Origin: an uncultured Bacteroidota bacterium
GTDB taxonomy: Bacteria; Bacteroidota; Bacteroidia; Chitinophagales; Chitinophagaceae
DNA length: 64,000 nucleotides
Assembly: GCA_903853805.1 (NCBI GenBank)
Contig: CAINUN010000085.1
Coordinates: forward strand, 151,624-215,623
Reading direction: 5' to 3'
Position 1 is the stretch's first letter. Each line of letters opens with the position of its first letter. The position numbers were made by a program, and so were the translations under genes. The notes under the pieces were generated by a model. It searched no databases and was not told where the DNA came from. It saw nothing but the letters and a program-made list of their open reading frames with translations. Positions 54,214 to 63,042 of this stretch are shown piece by piece.

Positions 54214-55067
54214 TAATTGTGCATTGTTCTATAAAAGGTGTTTTCTCTATCGATGACAATAAATTTTTGTCTGAAACGATTGGAAGCATTGGGGACAAAA
54301 CAAGTAATTCGCTCGTCTAAAAAAACCAAGTCTAACTTGGGAAGAATTGCCAAGGATTGTGGCAAGTAAAGGCAACCACAATAAACTACATCGAGCTCTT
54401 GAAGGTTTTCACAACGACCTATAGATTCTGGAATGACACTTAATCTATTTCTTGTAAGGTAGAGGAATTGTAGTCCTTTCATCAATCCAATATCCTCAGG
54501 CAGTTTTTCAAGAATATTATCTGACAAGTCGAGCATTGATAACCTTGATAGCTGTGCAATTGAATCAGGTAGTTTATTTAATTGGTTTTTGCTTAGGTAT
54601 AGATCTTTTAGTTTTGAAAGATGCTGGATGGAATCTGGTAGTGCGACTAATTGGTTTCCTTTTACATCAAGTTCTATAAGTTTGGATAGATAAACAATGC
54701 TATCTGGTAAACTACTGAGTTTGTTGTAACTCAAAATTAAATGCTGAAGATTTTGAAGTTGCCCAATAGCTTCGGGTAAATTGCCGATTTGATTTTTCGA
54801 AAGGTTGAGTTTCTTAAGCTTTTTACACTTAAAAAGTGAAGGGGGCAATTGGCTGATGTAATTATTATTCAGGTTTAATTCTTCCAAGTTTTCAAACTCA
54901 TCAAAAACATCAGGCAAGTTTTCAATAATCTTGAAATTAATTTTCAACACTCTTACATCTTTCGGGTCTTCTAATGCTCTGCTGATATTATGATAAACAC
55001 TGCCCTGAGTAAATCCAGTTGCAGGAAGTAGCAGCAACAAAAACGAAGAAAAGAGTCGTAAAAGCAT
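54210..55067 (-). CDS. Leucine-rich repeat protein, secreted or lipid-anchored
   Basis: A 285-residue protein. The first about 21 residues are a signal peptide (MLLRLFSSFLLLLLPATGFT). Residues about 60-250 hold eight or nine LRRs of 23 residues with the pattern LxxLxLxxNxLxxLPxxIxxL (for example LNKLPDSIAQLSRLSMLDLS). This SDS22/bacterial plant-type LRR forms a solenoid for protein binding. The C-terminal about 40 residues (FVPNASNRFRQKFIVIDREN) are outside the repeats. No sorting domain is visible. The partner is unknown. It follows the T9SS cargo gene at 55147 on the same strand, separated by a terminator. Confidence 0.9.
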   Translation of the reverse strand: MLLRLFSSFLLLLLPATGFTQGSVYHNISRALEDPKDVRVLKINFKIIENLPDVFDEFENLEELNLNNNYISQLPPSLFKCKKLKKLNLSKNQIGNLPEAIGQLQNLQHLILSYNKLSSLPDSIVYLSKLIELDVKGNQLVALPDSIQHLSKLKDLYLSKNQLNKLPDSIAQLSRLSMLDLSDNILEKLPEDIGLMKGLQFLYLTRNRLSVIPESIGRCENLQELDVVYCGCLYLPQSLAILPKLDLVFLDERITCFVPNASNRFRQKFIVIDRENTFYRTMHNY

Positions 55068-55100
55068 CCTCTAATTTACAACAACCTTTTAGTAAAAAAA

Positions 55101-55122
55101 ATCCCCTGCAATTACAGGGGAC
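55101..55122 (-). terminator. Intrinsic terminator of the T9SS cargo gene at 55147
   Basis: CCCCTG, loop CAATTA, CAGGGG, with a left A-run that is the T-run for minus-strand transcription. It lies 26 nt after the stop. Confidence 0.85.
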
Positions 55123-55146
55123 AATATTTTTAAAAATTGTTGACTA

Positions 55147-55845
55147 TTAGTGAGTGAACTTCCTCGTTGCAACTACTTCACCTTGAGCATTCATTAAGCG
55201 AAGGAAGTAGATACCAGAAGGTACATCAGAAAGGTCTAAGTGTGCACTATTACCAGCTACTCTATAGTAGCTTACAACTTTTCCAATTAAGTTATACACT
55301 GCAACATTTTTGGCGTTTAGGCTTTCATCAAAAACTACATTTACTGCTTCACGAGCAGGATTAGGATAAACAGTTACATTTTCTTCTGATTTAGATATAC
55401 TAGAAACTCCTGTTGGCCATTTATTGAATTGGAAAGTAATGTTCTTTGATGTAGTATTTGCTAAATCTTTTAATTGAAGAGTAACATAATAAGTGCCATC
55501 TGAACTACCTGGGCGTAAGTGTAATTGTAAATCCACAGGTTTACTTGCTCTTACTGTATCAGTTTTTGTTTGCCCTTGTAGTACGATATTTGGATAACAA
55601 CTTGTTCCATCACAAAGTGAAAAATCATCATTAACCCAGTCGTTCGGTAAATTCTGATATACAATTCTCCAAGTGTAAATTAGATTTGTTGTCTGGGTTG
55701 TTTGAATTGTGTTTGAAGTTCCAAAAGAAACAAAAGCTGCAGTAGAAACAGAAATCGTATCATATTGTGTAGTAAAAGCCTGCCCAAATGAAGTTCCATT
55801 CAAAAAGCAACACAACGTAACTATAGCGAGTACAAATTTTTTCAT
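55147..55845 (-). CDS. Small T9SS cargo protein with type A sorting domain
   Basis: A 232-residue secreted protein: signal peptide (MKKFVLAIVTLCCFLNGTSF), a beta-sandwich region (about 25-140, VYPNIVLQGQTKTDTV-like with CDGTSCYP), and a C-terminal type A sorting domain beginning NVTVYPNPAREAVNVVF and ending GEVVATRKFTH. The sorting domain is complete, so export by the T9SS is expected. The small size and single domain suggest a surface or released binding protein. Start is either ATG 55845 or ATG 55851 (two codons upstream). Confidence 0.86.
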   Translation of the reverse strand: MKKFVLAIVTLCCFLNGTSFGQAFTTQYDTISVSTAAFVSFGTSNTIQTTQTTNLIYTWRIVYQNLPNDWVNDDFSLCDGTSCYPNIVLQGQTKTDTVRASKPVDLQLHLRPGSSDGTYYVTLQLKDLANTTSKNITFQFNKWPTGVSSISKSEENVTVYPNPAREAVNVVFDESLNAKNVAVYNLIGKVVSYYRVAGNSAHLDLSDVPSGIYFLRLMNAQGEVVATRKFTH

Positions 55846-55989
55846 GATCATACAATTATCCTTTGCTAAAGTAAGGTATTTTCATTTAGAAAATAAAATA
55901 AGCCTGTTTTTTATTGTTAAAATTTTAGGCATAAAAACAAGCCTAAAGATTTTTTGTAGCTTGCCGTCTCTTTTAATTATCCGCACATC

Positions 55990-57681
55990 ATGTTCAATAA
56001 AGACAAAAAAGGTCTTGGCAATTGGAAAAGTTTTTTTACAGGAATCGCGCTCACCAGTGTTATAGTGTTATTTATTCAAGCAAAGCCTGAAGATTCTTTT
56101 TTCGAGATTTCTAAGAACCTTGACATATTCTCTACTCTATTCAGGGAGCTCAACTCATATTATGTTGACCCAATTGAGCCTGGGAAAATGGTGAAGACTG
56201 GAGTTGATGCTATGTTACACGATTTAGACCCTTATACAAATTATATCACAGAGTCTGACATGGAGGATTTTGAATTCATGACAACTGGAAAATATGGTGG
56301 TATTGGTGCTACAATGAGAAGACGTGAAAATGAAATTTATGTTGGTGATGTTTATGAAAACAGTCCTGCCCAAAAGGCTGGGTTGCATCCAGGCGATCAA
56401 GTAGTTTCCATAGAAAACACACTACTTAAAGGGAAAACAATAGAGGAAATTAGTGTATTGCTGAAAGGTGCACCTGGGACTCAAGTAAATGTTCGTATCA
56501 AAGACGCATATACAGGCGAAGAGTCCAAAAGAATAATTACTCGTAGTGAAATTGAAGTTTCAAGTGTTCCATATGCTGGTTTTATAGGCAAAGACAAGAA
56601 TGTTGCTTATGTCAAGTTGAATCAGTTTACTCAAGGTTGTGCTTTTTTAGTTAGAAACTCTTTAGATAGTTTGAAGAAGATTAACAAAAATCTAAAAGGA
56701 GTTGTCCTTGATTTAAGAAATAATCCAGGGGGGTTGCTTGAAGAAGCTGTCATGCTATGTAATATTTTTATTGACAAAGGACAACTGGTTGTTGCTACTA
56801 AAGGGAAATTAGTAGAAATGGATAAAGATTATAAAACACAAGGCTCAGCATGGGATAACAAAATTCCCGTTACTGTTTTAGTCAATCATTCATCTGCTTC
56901 TGCTTCTGAAATTGTTTCTGGGACTATTCAAGATTTAGACCGTGGTTTAGTGATTGGTGAGCGCTCTTATGGAAAAGGATTAGTTCAGGTTACTCGCAAT
57001 ATTGGCTACAATGCAAAGCTCAAATTGACTACTGCTAAATATTACACACCAAGTGGACGTTGTATTCAAGCAATAGATTATTCACATCGCAACCCTGATG
57101 GTAGTGTAGGTCGCGTTCCAGATTCTTTGAAAAAAACATTTACTACAAAAGGCGGTAGAAAAGTGATGAGTGGCGGTGGCATTGAACCTGATGTGAATGT
57201 TGAAAACGAAGAGATGAGCAAACTTGGAATTACCCTCTATACTAAAAACTACCTTTTTGAATACGCAACCGTTTATTCAAAACAGCATACAACTATTCCT
57301 TCTGCTGCTGAATTTTCTCTCAATGAATCAGAATTTCAAGGATTTACTAAATGGCTTGAAGGGAAAGATTATGATTACAAATCTGAAACAGAAATTGCTA
57401 TTGATAGCATCAAATCTTTGGCTGAAAAAGAAAAATATTATGACGCTATTAAGGGCGATTTAGCAACACTCAAAACGAAACTTGTTCATGACAAACTACA
57501 AGATTTGTTGAAGAATAAAGAAGAAATCAAAAAGTTATTAGAAAGTGAAATTGTTTCTAGATATTATTTCATGCGAGGAAGAATTGAACAAAGCTTTCGG
57601 TATGACAATGACCTCGATAAAGCAATCTATTACTTGGAACAACCATCCCAATTACAATCAATGCTTCAAGTGAAAAAGTAG
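55990..57681 (+). CDS. S41-family C-terminal processing peptidase (CtpA/Prc type)
   Basis: A 563-residue protease. One N-terminal membrane anchor (about 13-30), a tail-recognition region, a PDZ domain (about 95-175: GGIGATMRRRENEIYVGDVY, SPAQKAGLHPGDQVVSI) and the S41 catalytic core: LDLRNNPGGLLEEA, the nucleophile serine in NHSSASASEIVSG and the general-base lysine in ERSYGKGLVQ. The C-terminal about 160 residues are a helical extension typical of Bacteroidota Ctp proteins. It processes periplasmic proteins at their C-termini. It is convergent with rluB, ending 6 nt from it. No paralog in this window. Confidence 0.94.
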   Translation: MFNKDKKGLGNWKSFFTGIALTSVIVLFIQAKPEDSFFEISKNLDIFSTLFRELNSYYVDPIEPGKMVKTGVDAMLHDLDPYTNYITESDMEDFEFMTTGKYGGIGATMRRRENEIYVGDVYENSPAQKAGLHPGDQVVSIENTLLKGKTIEEISVLLKGAPGTQVNVRIKDAYTGEESKRIITRSEIEVSSVPYAGFIGKDKNVAYVKLNQFTQGCAFLVRNSLDSLKKINKNLKGVVLDLRNNPGGLLEEAVMLCNIFIDKGQLVVATKGKLVEMDKDYKTQGSAWDNKIPVTVLVNHSSASASEIVSGTIQDLDRGLVIGERSYGKGLVQVTRNIGYNAKLKLTTAKYYTPSGRCIQAIDYSHRNPDGSVGRVPDSLKKTFTTKGGRKVMSGGGIEPDVNVENEEMSKLGITLYTKNYLFEYATVYSKQHTTIPSAAEFSLNESEFQGFTKWLEGKDYDYKSETEIAIDSIKSLAEKEKYYDAIKGDLATLKTKLVHDKLQDLLKNKEEIKKLLESEIVSRYYFMRGRIEQSFRYDNDLDKAIYYLEQPSQLQSMLQVKK

Positions 57682-57687
57682 CGCCCT

Positions 57688-59292
57688 TTATTTAAAGTGC
57701 TTCAAAAAAATCACTTCCTTATCTTCTAAGAAACGCCATTTGCCGCGTGGAAGGTTTTTCTTAGTCAATCCTGCATACATCACACGGTCAAGTTTGTCAA
57801 CCGTATAACCCATCGATTCAAATATGCGGCGCACAATTCTGTTTTTACCGCTATGAATTTCCAAACCTATTTCATTTCGGTTTTCGAGGTAGGCAATTGA
57901 ATCAACATTTGCCATACCGTCTTCAAGCATTACCCCTTTAGTAATGCTATGATAATCGATAGTGGTTAGGTTTTTATTCAGCGTTACTTGGTATACCTTT
58001 TTGATATTGAAACTTGGATGACTTAGTCTGTGAGCAAGATTGCCGTCATTTGTCAACAATAAAAGTCCTGTAGTTTTTCTATCTAAACGACCAATTGGAA
58101 ACAAACGATTCACCCCTGCATTTTGTACCAATTCCATCACCGTTTTTCTTTCTTGTGGGTCTTCTGTGGTGGTGATAAAATCTTTAGGTTTATTAAGTAG
58201 TATGTAAACAAACCCTCTTTGAGGTGTTAATTTTTTACCGCCAAGCGTTACAGTGTCGCCAGGCAAAACGCGATGTGCGGGCTGCAAGATTAATTCACCA
58301 TTCACACGAACCTTTCCTTGTTTCACCATTTCTGCTGCATCACGCCTGCTGCATTCACCGCTATGAGCGATGTATTTATTCAGCATCATTTCACCGTCAA
58401 TGGATGTGGTCTCGTCAGGACGTTCTTCTCTTGGTTTTTCTTCGTAACCTTTATAACGCTTATTGAATTTTACCTCTTCTGCAAGCTCTTTTACAACACG
58501 GTCGTTGCTAGTATCAATCTCTTTTTCTCCTTCTTTTCTGATATATGGTCTTTTCTCTCCGTCGAATGGTTTGCGCTCTTTGTCAAAAGGTTTGCGTTCT
58601 TTATCATAAGGTTTTCTCTCTCTATCAAAAGGTTTACGTTCTCGATCAAAAGGCTTTTTATCTCTATCGAATGGTTTGCGTTCTCCGTCATAAGGTTTCT
58701 TCTCCCTATCAAAAGGTTTACGTTCTCGATCAAAAGGCTTTTTATCTCTATCGAATGGTTTGCGTTCTCCGTCATAAGGTTTCTTCTCCCTATCAAAAGG
58801 TTTTCTTTCTCTATCGAATGGTTTGCGTTCTCCCTCGTAAGGTTTCTTCTCTCTGTCAAATCTTGGTTTCTCCTTTCCTGCTGGAAATTTAGGTTTGAAA
58901 TCAGTATCAAAGCTTGGCGTATCTACAGTTGGCGTGTCTCTTTTAAAAGGTTTCTTGCTCTTGTCAAAAGTTTTCACCTCATTGCCAAAATGCTTTTTGC
59001 CTTTTTCTAATGGTTGCTCTTCTATACCAAAATGTTTTTTGTCTTTATCAAAAGGCTTGCGCTCTTTTTTCACAAAACGTTTTTCCACTTCAAGTTCATC
59101 TTCATCCTCAAAAAACTTTTTTGGCTTTGGCGCTTGATGCGCTTTTTTCTCTTCTTTGTTCTTGGAAAGTGTGGTTTCTCCAAAATCTTTTTCTTCTTTC
59201 TTGATTGGCGCTTTTTTAGCAACACGTTTTACTACCTTGTCAGAAGGATTTGATTCGTTCTTGCTTTCTGAAGAAGCTGATTTTTTACTCAT
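57688..59292 (-). CDS. RluB-type 23S rRNA pseudouridine synthase with long charged heptad-repeat N-terminus
   Basis: A 534-residue protein. The C-terminal about 240 residues are a complete RsuA/RluB-type synthase: S4 domain (MLNKYIAHSGECSRRDAAEM), catalytic GRLDRKTTGLLLLTNDG with its aspartate, and ENRNEIGLEIHSGKNRIVRR. It would modify a uridine in 23S rRNA, probably near the peptidyl transferase centre. The N-terminal about 290 residues are lysine/arginine/glutamate-rich, including roughly 17 KPFDRER-like heptads at about 130-250. Similar charged extensions occur in Bacteroidota RluB proteins, and may aid RNA binding. The 21-nt coding period is a consequence of these heptads. Confidence 0.93.
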   Translation of the reverse strand: MSKKSASSESKNESNPSDKVVKRVAKKAPIKKEEKDFGETTLSKNKEEKKAHQAPKPKKFFEDEDELEVEKRFVKKERKPFDKDKKHFGIEEQPLEKGKKHFGNEVKTFDKSKKPFKRDTPTVDTPSFDTDFKPKFPAGKEKPRFDREKKPYEGERKPFDRERKPFDREKKPYDGERKPFDRDKKPFDRERKPFDREKKPYDGERKPFDRDKKPFDRERKPFDRERKPYDKERKPFDKERKPFDGEKRPYIRKEGEKEIDTSNDRVVKELAEEVKFNKRYKGYEEKPREERPDETTSIDGEMMLNKYIAHSGECSRRDAAEMVKQGKVRVNGELILQPAHRVLPGDTVTLGGKKLTPQRGFVYILLNKPKDFITTTEDPQERKTVMELVQNAGVNRLFPIGRLDRKTTGLLLLTNDGNLAHRLSHPSFNIKKVYQVTLNKNLTTIDYHSITKGVMLEDGMANVDSIAYLENRNEIGLEIHSGKNRIVRRIFESMGYTVDKLDRVMYAGLTKKNLPRGKWRFLEDKEVIFLKHFK

Positions 59293-59453
59293 CGTTTTAT
59301 AAATAGACTGTTAGCAAAGGTACATTGTTTCACCGTGGTGAGAGTTGCTATAGCTTTGTTGTTGAAAAAAAAGATTTTCTTTCTCATTCCATTCAAAAAT
59401 ATAAACAGTATTGAAAAGAAAAAGAATCTTGAAGAAATTTTTTTTGAAAACCC

Positions 59454-59480
59454 TGTAACTTTTTTCCCCGTTCCACGATA
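59454..59480 (+). promoter_or_regulatory. Possible ECF-type autoregulatory promoter
   Basis: TGTAAC at 59454-59459 followed, after 16 nt, by CGATA at 59476, just before the ATG at 59491. The layout resembles GTAAC-type -35 elements seen upstream of ECF sigma genes in Bacteroidota, which suggests autoregulation. The match is by memory of the pattern only. Confidence 0.35.
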
Positions 59481-59490
59481 TACTACTTGA

Positions 59491-59973
59491 ATGAACGCTC
59501 AAAGCTTCAATGAATGTGTTAAAGACTGGTCCGATGCACTCTTTCGATTTGCCTGCAAATGCACAGGCAATGAAGAAGATGCGCGCGACATAACACAATC
59601 ATGTTTTGAAATTCTTTGGACAAAGCGCCAACAAGTGTTGCCTGAAAAAGCAAAAGCATTTCTTTTTCAAGTTGCCTACAATCAATCGGTGGATGCATAC
59701 CGAAAGAAAAGTAGAACTAACTATCAAGAAGAATTGCCCGAAGTGGAAAGCTTTCATCCTTCAAACCCCGACCTAAAGCGCGTTTTAGAAAGGGCTTTGA
59801 AAAAACTGGACGAGCAATCACGTGCATTGGTATTGCTGAAAGACTACGAAGGTTATAACTATGATGAAATTGGACAAATAACAGGATTATCGGAATCGCA
59901 GGTGAAAGTGTACTTGCATCGTGCGCGAAAAACGTTGAAAAATTATTTAGTGAGCATTGATCAAATAATTTAA
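59491..59973 (+). CDS. ECF-family RNA polymerase sigma factor
   Basis: A 160-residue sigma-70 family member with region 2 (LFRFACKCTGNEEDARDITQ, SCFEILWTKRQQ) and region 4 (LEQSRALVLLKDYEGYNYDE-like, with ITGLSESQVKVYLHRARKTL as the -35-binding helix-turn-helix). No region 1 or 3, as normal for ECF sigma factors. The next gene, 15 nt downstream, encodes a single-pass protein in the anti-sigma position, then a predicted outer membrane barrel. The trio looks like an envelope-sensing regulon. The stimulus is unknown. Confidence 0.95.
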   Translation: MNAQSFNECVKDWSDALFRFACKCTGNEEDARDITQSCFEILWTKRQQVLPEKAKAFLFQVAYNQSVDAYRKKSRTNYQEELPEVESFHPSNPDLKRVLERALKKLDEQSRALVLLKDYEGYNYDEIGQITGLSESQVKVYLHRARKTLKNYLVSIDQII

Positions 59974-59988
59974 TAGAAAGCAGCTGAC

Positions 59989-60759
59989 ATGATTAATATA
60001 GAAAACTACGAAGAATTTCTCTGCAGTTATGTGGATGGCGAATTGAATGAAGCAGAAACAAAAGCCTTGTTGCTGTTTCTTGAAGCACATCCTGAACTGA
60101 AAGATGAACTCAGTGCTTTTGAATCAACCAAACTGCAACCCGACACTACTGTTGTTTTTGAAAACAAAAAAACACTCTTTAAAAAAGAAGCCACTACACT
60201 TATTTCTTTCAACAATTGGAAAACGATAAGCGCTGCTGCTGGTCTTGCATTGTTGCTTGGTTTTAGTTGGAAGATTTGGAACGATGACAACAAGAATAAC
60301 ACCCAGCCAATTGTGAAAAATGAAACGCCAGCTATCATTAAAAAAGACACGCTGCAAACATCACCAAAACACGAGGAAGCATTTGTGGTAAAAGAAAAAA
60401 AGAAACACAAAATAAATCTGCCTAAAGAACTAATTATTGAAGAACCACCTGTTTTTCTTCCTCATGAATATATTGCGGCTATTCCTTCAAGAGTATATAA
60501 GGGTGATCCTGTTTTACCCGTTGAAGAAATGAGTTTGGCAATTAACACAATAGAATTTAACGCCCTGATTCCAGAAGAAAACGAAAAGAAAAACCTGCTC
60601 GATAGGTTGCATTACGACGAAGAAAAACAAGCTAGTATGCAAGAAGTAGCACAGGTTTTTTCTTCAAAAATTGATCAAGTAAAATCCCTTTCTCAAAATT
60701 TAAAAGAAACCACTTTCGCCTTTCATTTCGGAGGCAGAGATTATCTCCTTAACCACTAA
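59989..60759 (+). CDS. Putative anti-sigma factor, single-pass membrane protein
   Basis: A 256-residue protein. The N-terminal about 45 residues (ENYEEFLCSYVDGELNEAET, LLLFLEAHPELKDELSAF) have the shape of an anti-sigma helical domain, but without the His/Cys zinc ligands of the ZAS type. One TM helix follows at about 78-95 (TISAAAGLALLLGFSWKIW), then a periplasmic domain of about 155 residues with a proline/lysine-rich linker and a C-terminal FAFHFGGRDYLLNH. Position directly after an ECF sigma gene supports an anti-sigma role; sequence alone is weak support. The downstream barrel gene is 15 nt away, so the three are one operon. Confidence 0.7.
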   Translation: MINIENYEEFLCSYVDGELNEAETKALLLFLEAHPELKDELSAFESTKLQPDTTVVFENKKTLFKKEATTLISFNNWKTISAAAGLALLLGFSWKIWNDDNKNNTQPIVKNETPAIIKKDTLQTSPKHEEAFVVKEKKKHKINLPKELIIEEPPVFLPHEYIAAIPSRVYKGDPVLPVEEMSLAINTIEFNALIPEENEKKNLLDRLHYDEEKQASMQEVAQVFSSKIDQVKSLSQNLKETTFAFHFGGRDYLLNH

Positions 60760-60774
60760 ATAAAAATTCAAAAA

Positions 60775-61632
60775 ATGAAAAACATACTCAGCACTTTATG
60801 TGTATTCCTAAGCACCCTTGTTGCCTTTATTTTCTTCGCAACACTTTCTGCTAACGCACAGGATAGTTTAAAAGTTAAAAAACAAAAAGACTCGGTTGGC
60901 ATAGCTACAAGATTTATTTCCATTGGCTCTAATGGGCTTACGGTGAAAAAAGTTGCAGATTCTAACAAGGTTGAAAAACCATTTTCATCTCGCTATTGCA
61001 TCCTCGACTTGGGCATTAATTTCCTAAGCGATAACACCAATTATGGCAGCACTGCAGTTGCAAATTTCTTGCACACCGCACCTCAATACCAAAACGAAAA
61101 CTTATTTAGCATGCGCGAAAGCAAGTCTATCAACGTGAATTTCTATCCTTACATGGGTGCTTACCGACTTGTAAATACCAAGAAACAGAAGGTGTATATT
61201 TCATCGGGTGTGGGTTTGCAGATTTATAATTTTCGTTTCAACAAACCGATTACTTACAAAAACGATGCAGAACCATATGTGATGATGGACTCTGTTCATT
61301 TTTCTAAAAACAAATTGACGGTTACTTACCTCAGTATTCCTTTGAGCTTTACTTGTAAAACCAAACTCGCTAAAGACAATTGGTTGGTTTATGGAATGGG
61401 CGTTAGTGGTGGTTTTCGCATCTCCTCTTGGACCAAACAAATTTCTGAAGAACGCGGAAAAGAAAAAAACCACGACCCCTTCAACCTCAATCCTTTTAAT
61501 GCTTGTGTAACCGGTGAAATTGGTATTGACGGAAAGATTCGTTTGTATGGCAGCTACCAACTCACACCGCTTCATAAAGATATTTTAGACCAACACCCTT
61601 TTTGCATTGGCATACGCTTCGGGGGCATTTAA
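60775..61632 (+). CDS. Outer membrane beta-barrel protein (PorT-like family)
   Basis: A 285-residue protein with a signal peptide ending around NAQ (residue 29) and barrel strands (SRYCILDLGINFLSDNTNYG, SINVNFYPYMGAYRLVNTKK, LTVTYLSIPLSFTCKTKL, NWLVYGMGVSGGFRISS), ending YGSYQLTPLHKDILDQHPFC and IGIRFGGI. It matches small barrel families near PorT/OMP_b-brl. It is the third gene of the sigma/anti-sigma operon, so it may report envelope status to the anti-sigma protein or be the regulated product; this is inference from order. Confidence 0.75.
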   Translation: MKNILSTLCVFLSTLVAFIFFATLSANAQDSLKVKKQKDSVGIATRFISIGSNGLTVKKVADSNKVEKPFSSRYCILDLGINFLSDNTNYGSTAVANFLHTAPQYQNENLFSMRESKSINVNFYPYMGAYRLVNTKKQKVYISSGVGLQIYNFRFNKPITYKNDAEPYVMMDSVHFSKNKLTVTYLSIPLSFTCKTKLAKDNWLVYGMGVSGGFRISSWTKQISEERGKEKNHDPFNLNPFNACVTGEIGIDGKIRLYGSYQLTPLHKDILDQHPFCIGIRFGGI

Positions 61633-61653
61633 TGGATTACCCCCTGTATATAC

Positions 61654-61686
61654 AAGAGGCAACCTTTTTAGGTTAGCCTCTTTTTA
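61654..61686. terminator. Terminator after the sigma operon
   Basis: GAGGC-AACC, loop TTTTTA, GGTT-A-GCCTC then TTTTT. One bulge. It sits between the convergent barrel gene (61632) and receiver gene (61708). Confidence 0.85.
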
Positions 61687-61707
61687 TTTTAAGATTCTCT
61701 TGGAGTG

Positions 61708-62148
61708 TTATAAAGCCTCTACTAGTTCTTTCACTACTGTTTCGCTAATAGGCTTAATCACATACTCATACTGGTTTGAAATTTCTTTTACCTGCTCAAA
61801 ATCTTCTTGATTAAGACTAGCAGTTAAAAAGAAAACAGCAATTTTATTTTTCAAATCAACATTGATGATTGTGTTGAGTGCTTTGATGGTTTCAATGCCC
61901 GTTTTGTTAGGCATTTGAATATCAATAAAGAGTACAATTCTACTATCGTCGTCATAATGATGCGTGTTGAAATGATAAATCAATTCACCGCCTGTTGTAA
62001 ATGTGTGAACAGATTGGTGTCTGTTTAGGTTTTTAATGGTTTTTTCGGTTAGTAGTAAGTCGAACAAGCTATCGTCAACTATAATGAAATGATACTTTTG
62101 TTTGGGTGTAGAAGGGCTATCGCCAAAAACTTTTTTTAATAAACTCAT
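61708..62148 (-). CDS. Single-domain response regulator (receiver only)
   Basis: A 146-residue CheY-like receiver. Acidic pair D25/D26 (FIIVDDS), phosphoacceptor D76 in VLFIDIQMPNKTG, the conserved Thr/Ser in FFLTASLNQEDF and the lysine in YVIKPIS are all present. There is no output domain, so it works through protein contacts or a phosphorelay. No histidine kinase is adjacent in this window. The short N-terminal extension (about 18 residues) is not part of the fold. Confidence 0.92.
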   Translation of the reverse strand: MSLLKKVFGDSPSTPKQKYHFIIVDDSLFDLLLTEKTIKNLNRHQSVHTFTTGGELIYHFNTHHYDDDSRIVLFIDIQMPNKTGIETIKALNTIINVDLKNKIAVFFLTASLNQEDFEQVKEISNQYEYVIKPISETVVKELVEAL

Positions 62149-62268
62149 GAATCAAGGGTGTTGTGGGTTAAAATTAGAACTCTTTGTCTAAATATGCTTC
62201 ATATTTGTACAAATAGAGGGCTAAACATTGTTTTTCAATTTCCTTTTTAAAAAACTTTTTAAAACCCA

Positions 62269-62859
62269 TTGGCTTTAAATCCTTTTTTTTCGGAATCACT
62301 TATTGAAGCTGGCTGTGATGAAGCCGGGCGTGGTTGTCTTGCCGGACCCGTTTTTGCCGCTGCTGTTATTCTTCCAAAAGATTTTTTTCATCCGCTGCTC
62401 AACGATAGCAAACAGCTAAAGGAAAAAGACCGCGAATTGCTGCGCCCTATTATTGAAACCGAAGCCATTGCTTATGCCGTTGCCGAGGTTGACCACCAAG
62501 AAATTGACCGCATCAACATTTTAAAAGCATCTCACAAAGCCATGCATCTTGCCATAGATGCACTAACCCAAAGACCCGAATTGTTGCTCATAGACGGCAA
62601 TCGGTTTGCACCCTATTTGGGCATTCCGCATCAATGTGTGGTGAAGGGCGATGGAAAATTTGCTTCAATTGCCGCTGCAAGCATTCTTGCAAAAACTTAT
62701 CGAGATGATTTTATGAACCAACTTCATGAGCAATTTCCACAGTATGGTTGGCAGCAAAACAAGGGCTATGGAACGCTTGCCCATCGAAAAAAAATTAAGG
62801 AACACGGCTACACGCCTTTTCACCGCATGAGTTTTAAGATCGATTTGGAAGCGATTTGA
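62269..62859 (+). CDS. rnhB: Ribonuclease HII, TTG start
   Basis: A 196-residue RNase HII: catalytic [20 protein letters not shown] with Asp-Glu, the second acidic site in LLIDGNRF and the third in [19 protein letters not shown], with C-terminal [18 protein letters not shown]. It removes RNA from RNA/DNA hybrids, including single ribonucleotides. No ATG lies before the core; TTG at 62269 gives [20 protein letters not shown], which matches the usual family start, so TTG is the likely start codon. Its 3' side has a nested hairpin at 62865-62938. Confidence 0.94.
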   Translation: MALNPFFSESLIEAGCDEAGRGCLAGPVFAAAVILPKDFFHPLLNDSKQLKEKDRELLRPIIETEAIAYAVAEVDHQEIDRINILKASHKAMHLAIDALTQRPELLLIDGNRFAPYLGIPHQCVVKGDGKFASIAAASILAKTYRDDFMNQLHEQFPQYGWQQNKGYGTLAHRKKIKEHGYTPFHRMSFKIDLEAI

Positions 62860-62864
62860 GTGCT

Positions 62865-62938
62865 GGTTTTTTGTGGTTGTGTTGCTATGTGTTTTTGAAT
62901 TTTTTTATTTTCAAAAGAAAATAAATCCACAAAAAACC
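62865..62938. repeat. Nested inverted repeats after rnhB
   Basis: Outer arms GGTTTTTTGTGG (62865-62876) and CCACAAAAAACC (62927-62938); inner arms TTTATTTTC (62904-62912) and GAAAATAAA (62917-62925) with an AAAA loop. This could act as a stabilising 3' structure or a weak terminator for rnhB. Confidence 0.7.
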
Positions 62939-62949
62939 ACCCGATTTCC

Positions 62950-62966
62950 TGACATAAGTCATGTCA
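62950..62966. promoter_or_regulatory. Perfect palindrome upstream of small gene C1 (possible operator)
   Basis: TGACAT, 5-nt spacer AAGTC, ATGTCA. It lies 28 nt upstream of the -33 element of the promoter at 62994-63021. The symmetry suits a dimeric regulator such as a Crp/Fnr-type protein, but the regulator is unknown. Confidence 0.5.
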
Positions 62967-62993
62967 CATAATGATTCTCGTCAATTGTTGGTG

Positions 62994-63021
62994 TTTGAAT
63001 TATGGTTGGCATTTATTTTTG
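62994..63021 (+). promoter_or_regulatory. Bacteroidota-type promoter of small gene C1
   Basis: TTTG at 62994-62997 and TATTTTTG at 63014-63021 (16-nt gap) match the -33/-7 consensus TTTG...TAnnTTTG. Initiation near 63028 would give a leader of about 15 nt before the ATG at 63043. Confidence 0.7.
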
Positions 63022-63042
63022 TGTTCATAAAAATTAAAGCGT

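Noticed and set aside
58560..58870. RluB heptad-coding region as a fourth member of the 21-nt array family
   Set aside because: The DNA unit lacks the TGAAT/TCnTTTA core on either strand and encodes a continuous, start-to-stop protein extension.
58318..59010. 230-residue + strand frame opposite rluB
   Set aside because: Phenylalanine/isoleucine-rich mirror of the charged heptad repeats, so it reflects the complementary codons.
59454..59480. Strong claim that the ECF promoter motif is an established consensus
   Set aside because: The similarity is from memory and only two short blocks match; kept as a low-confidence feature only.
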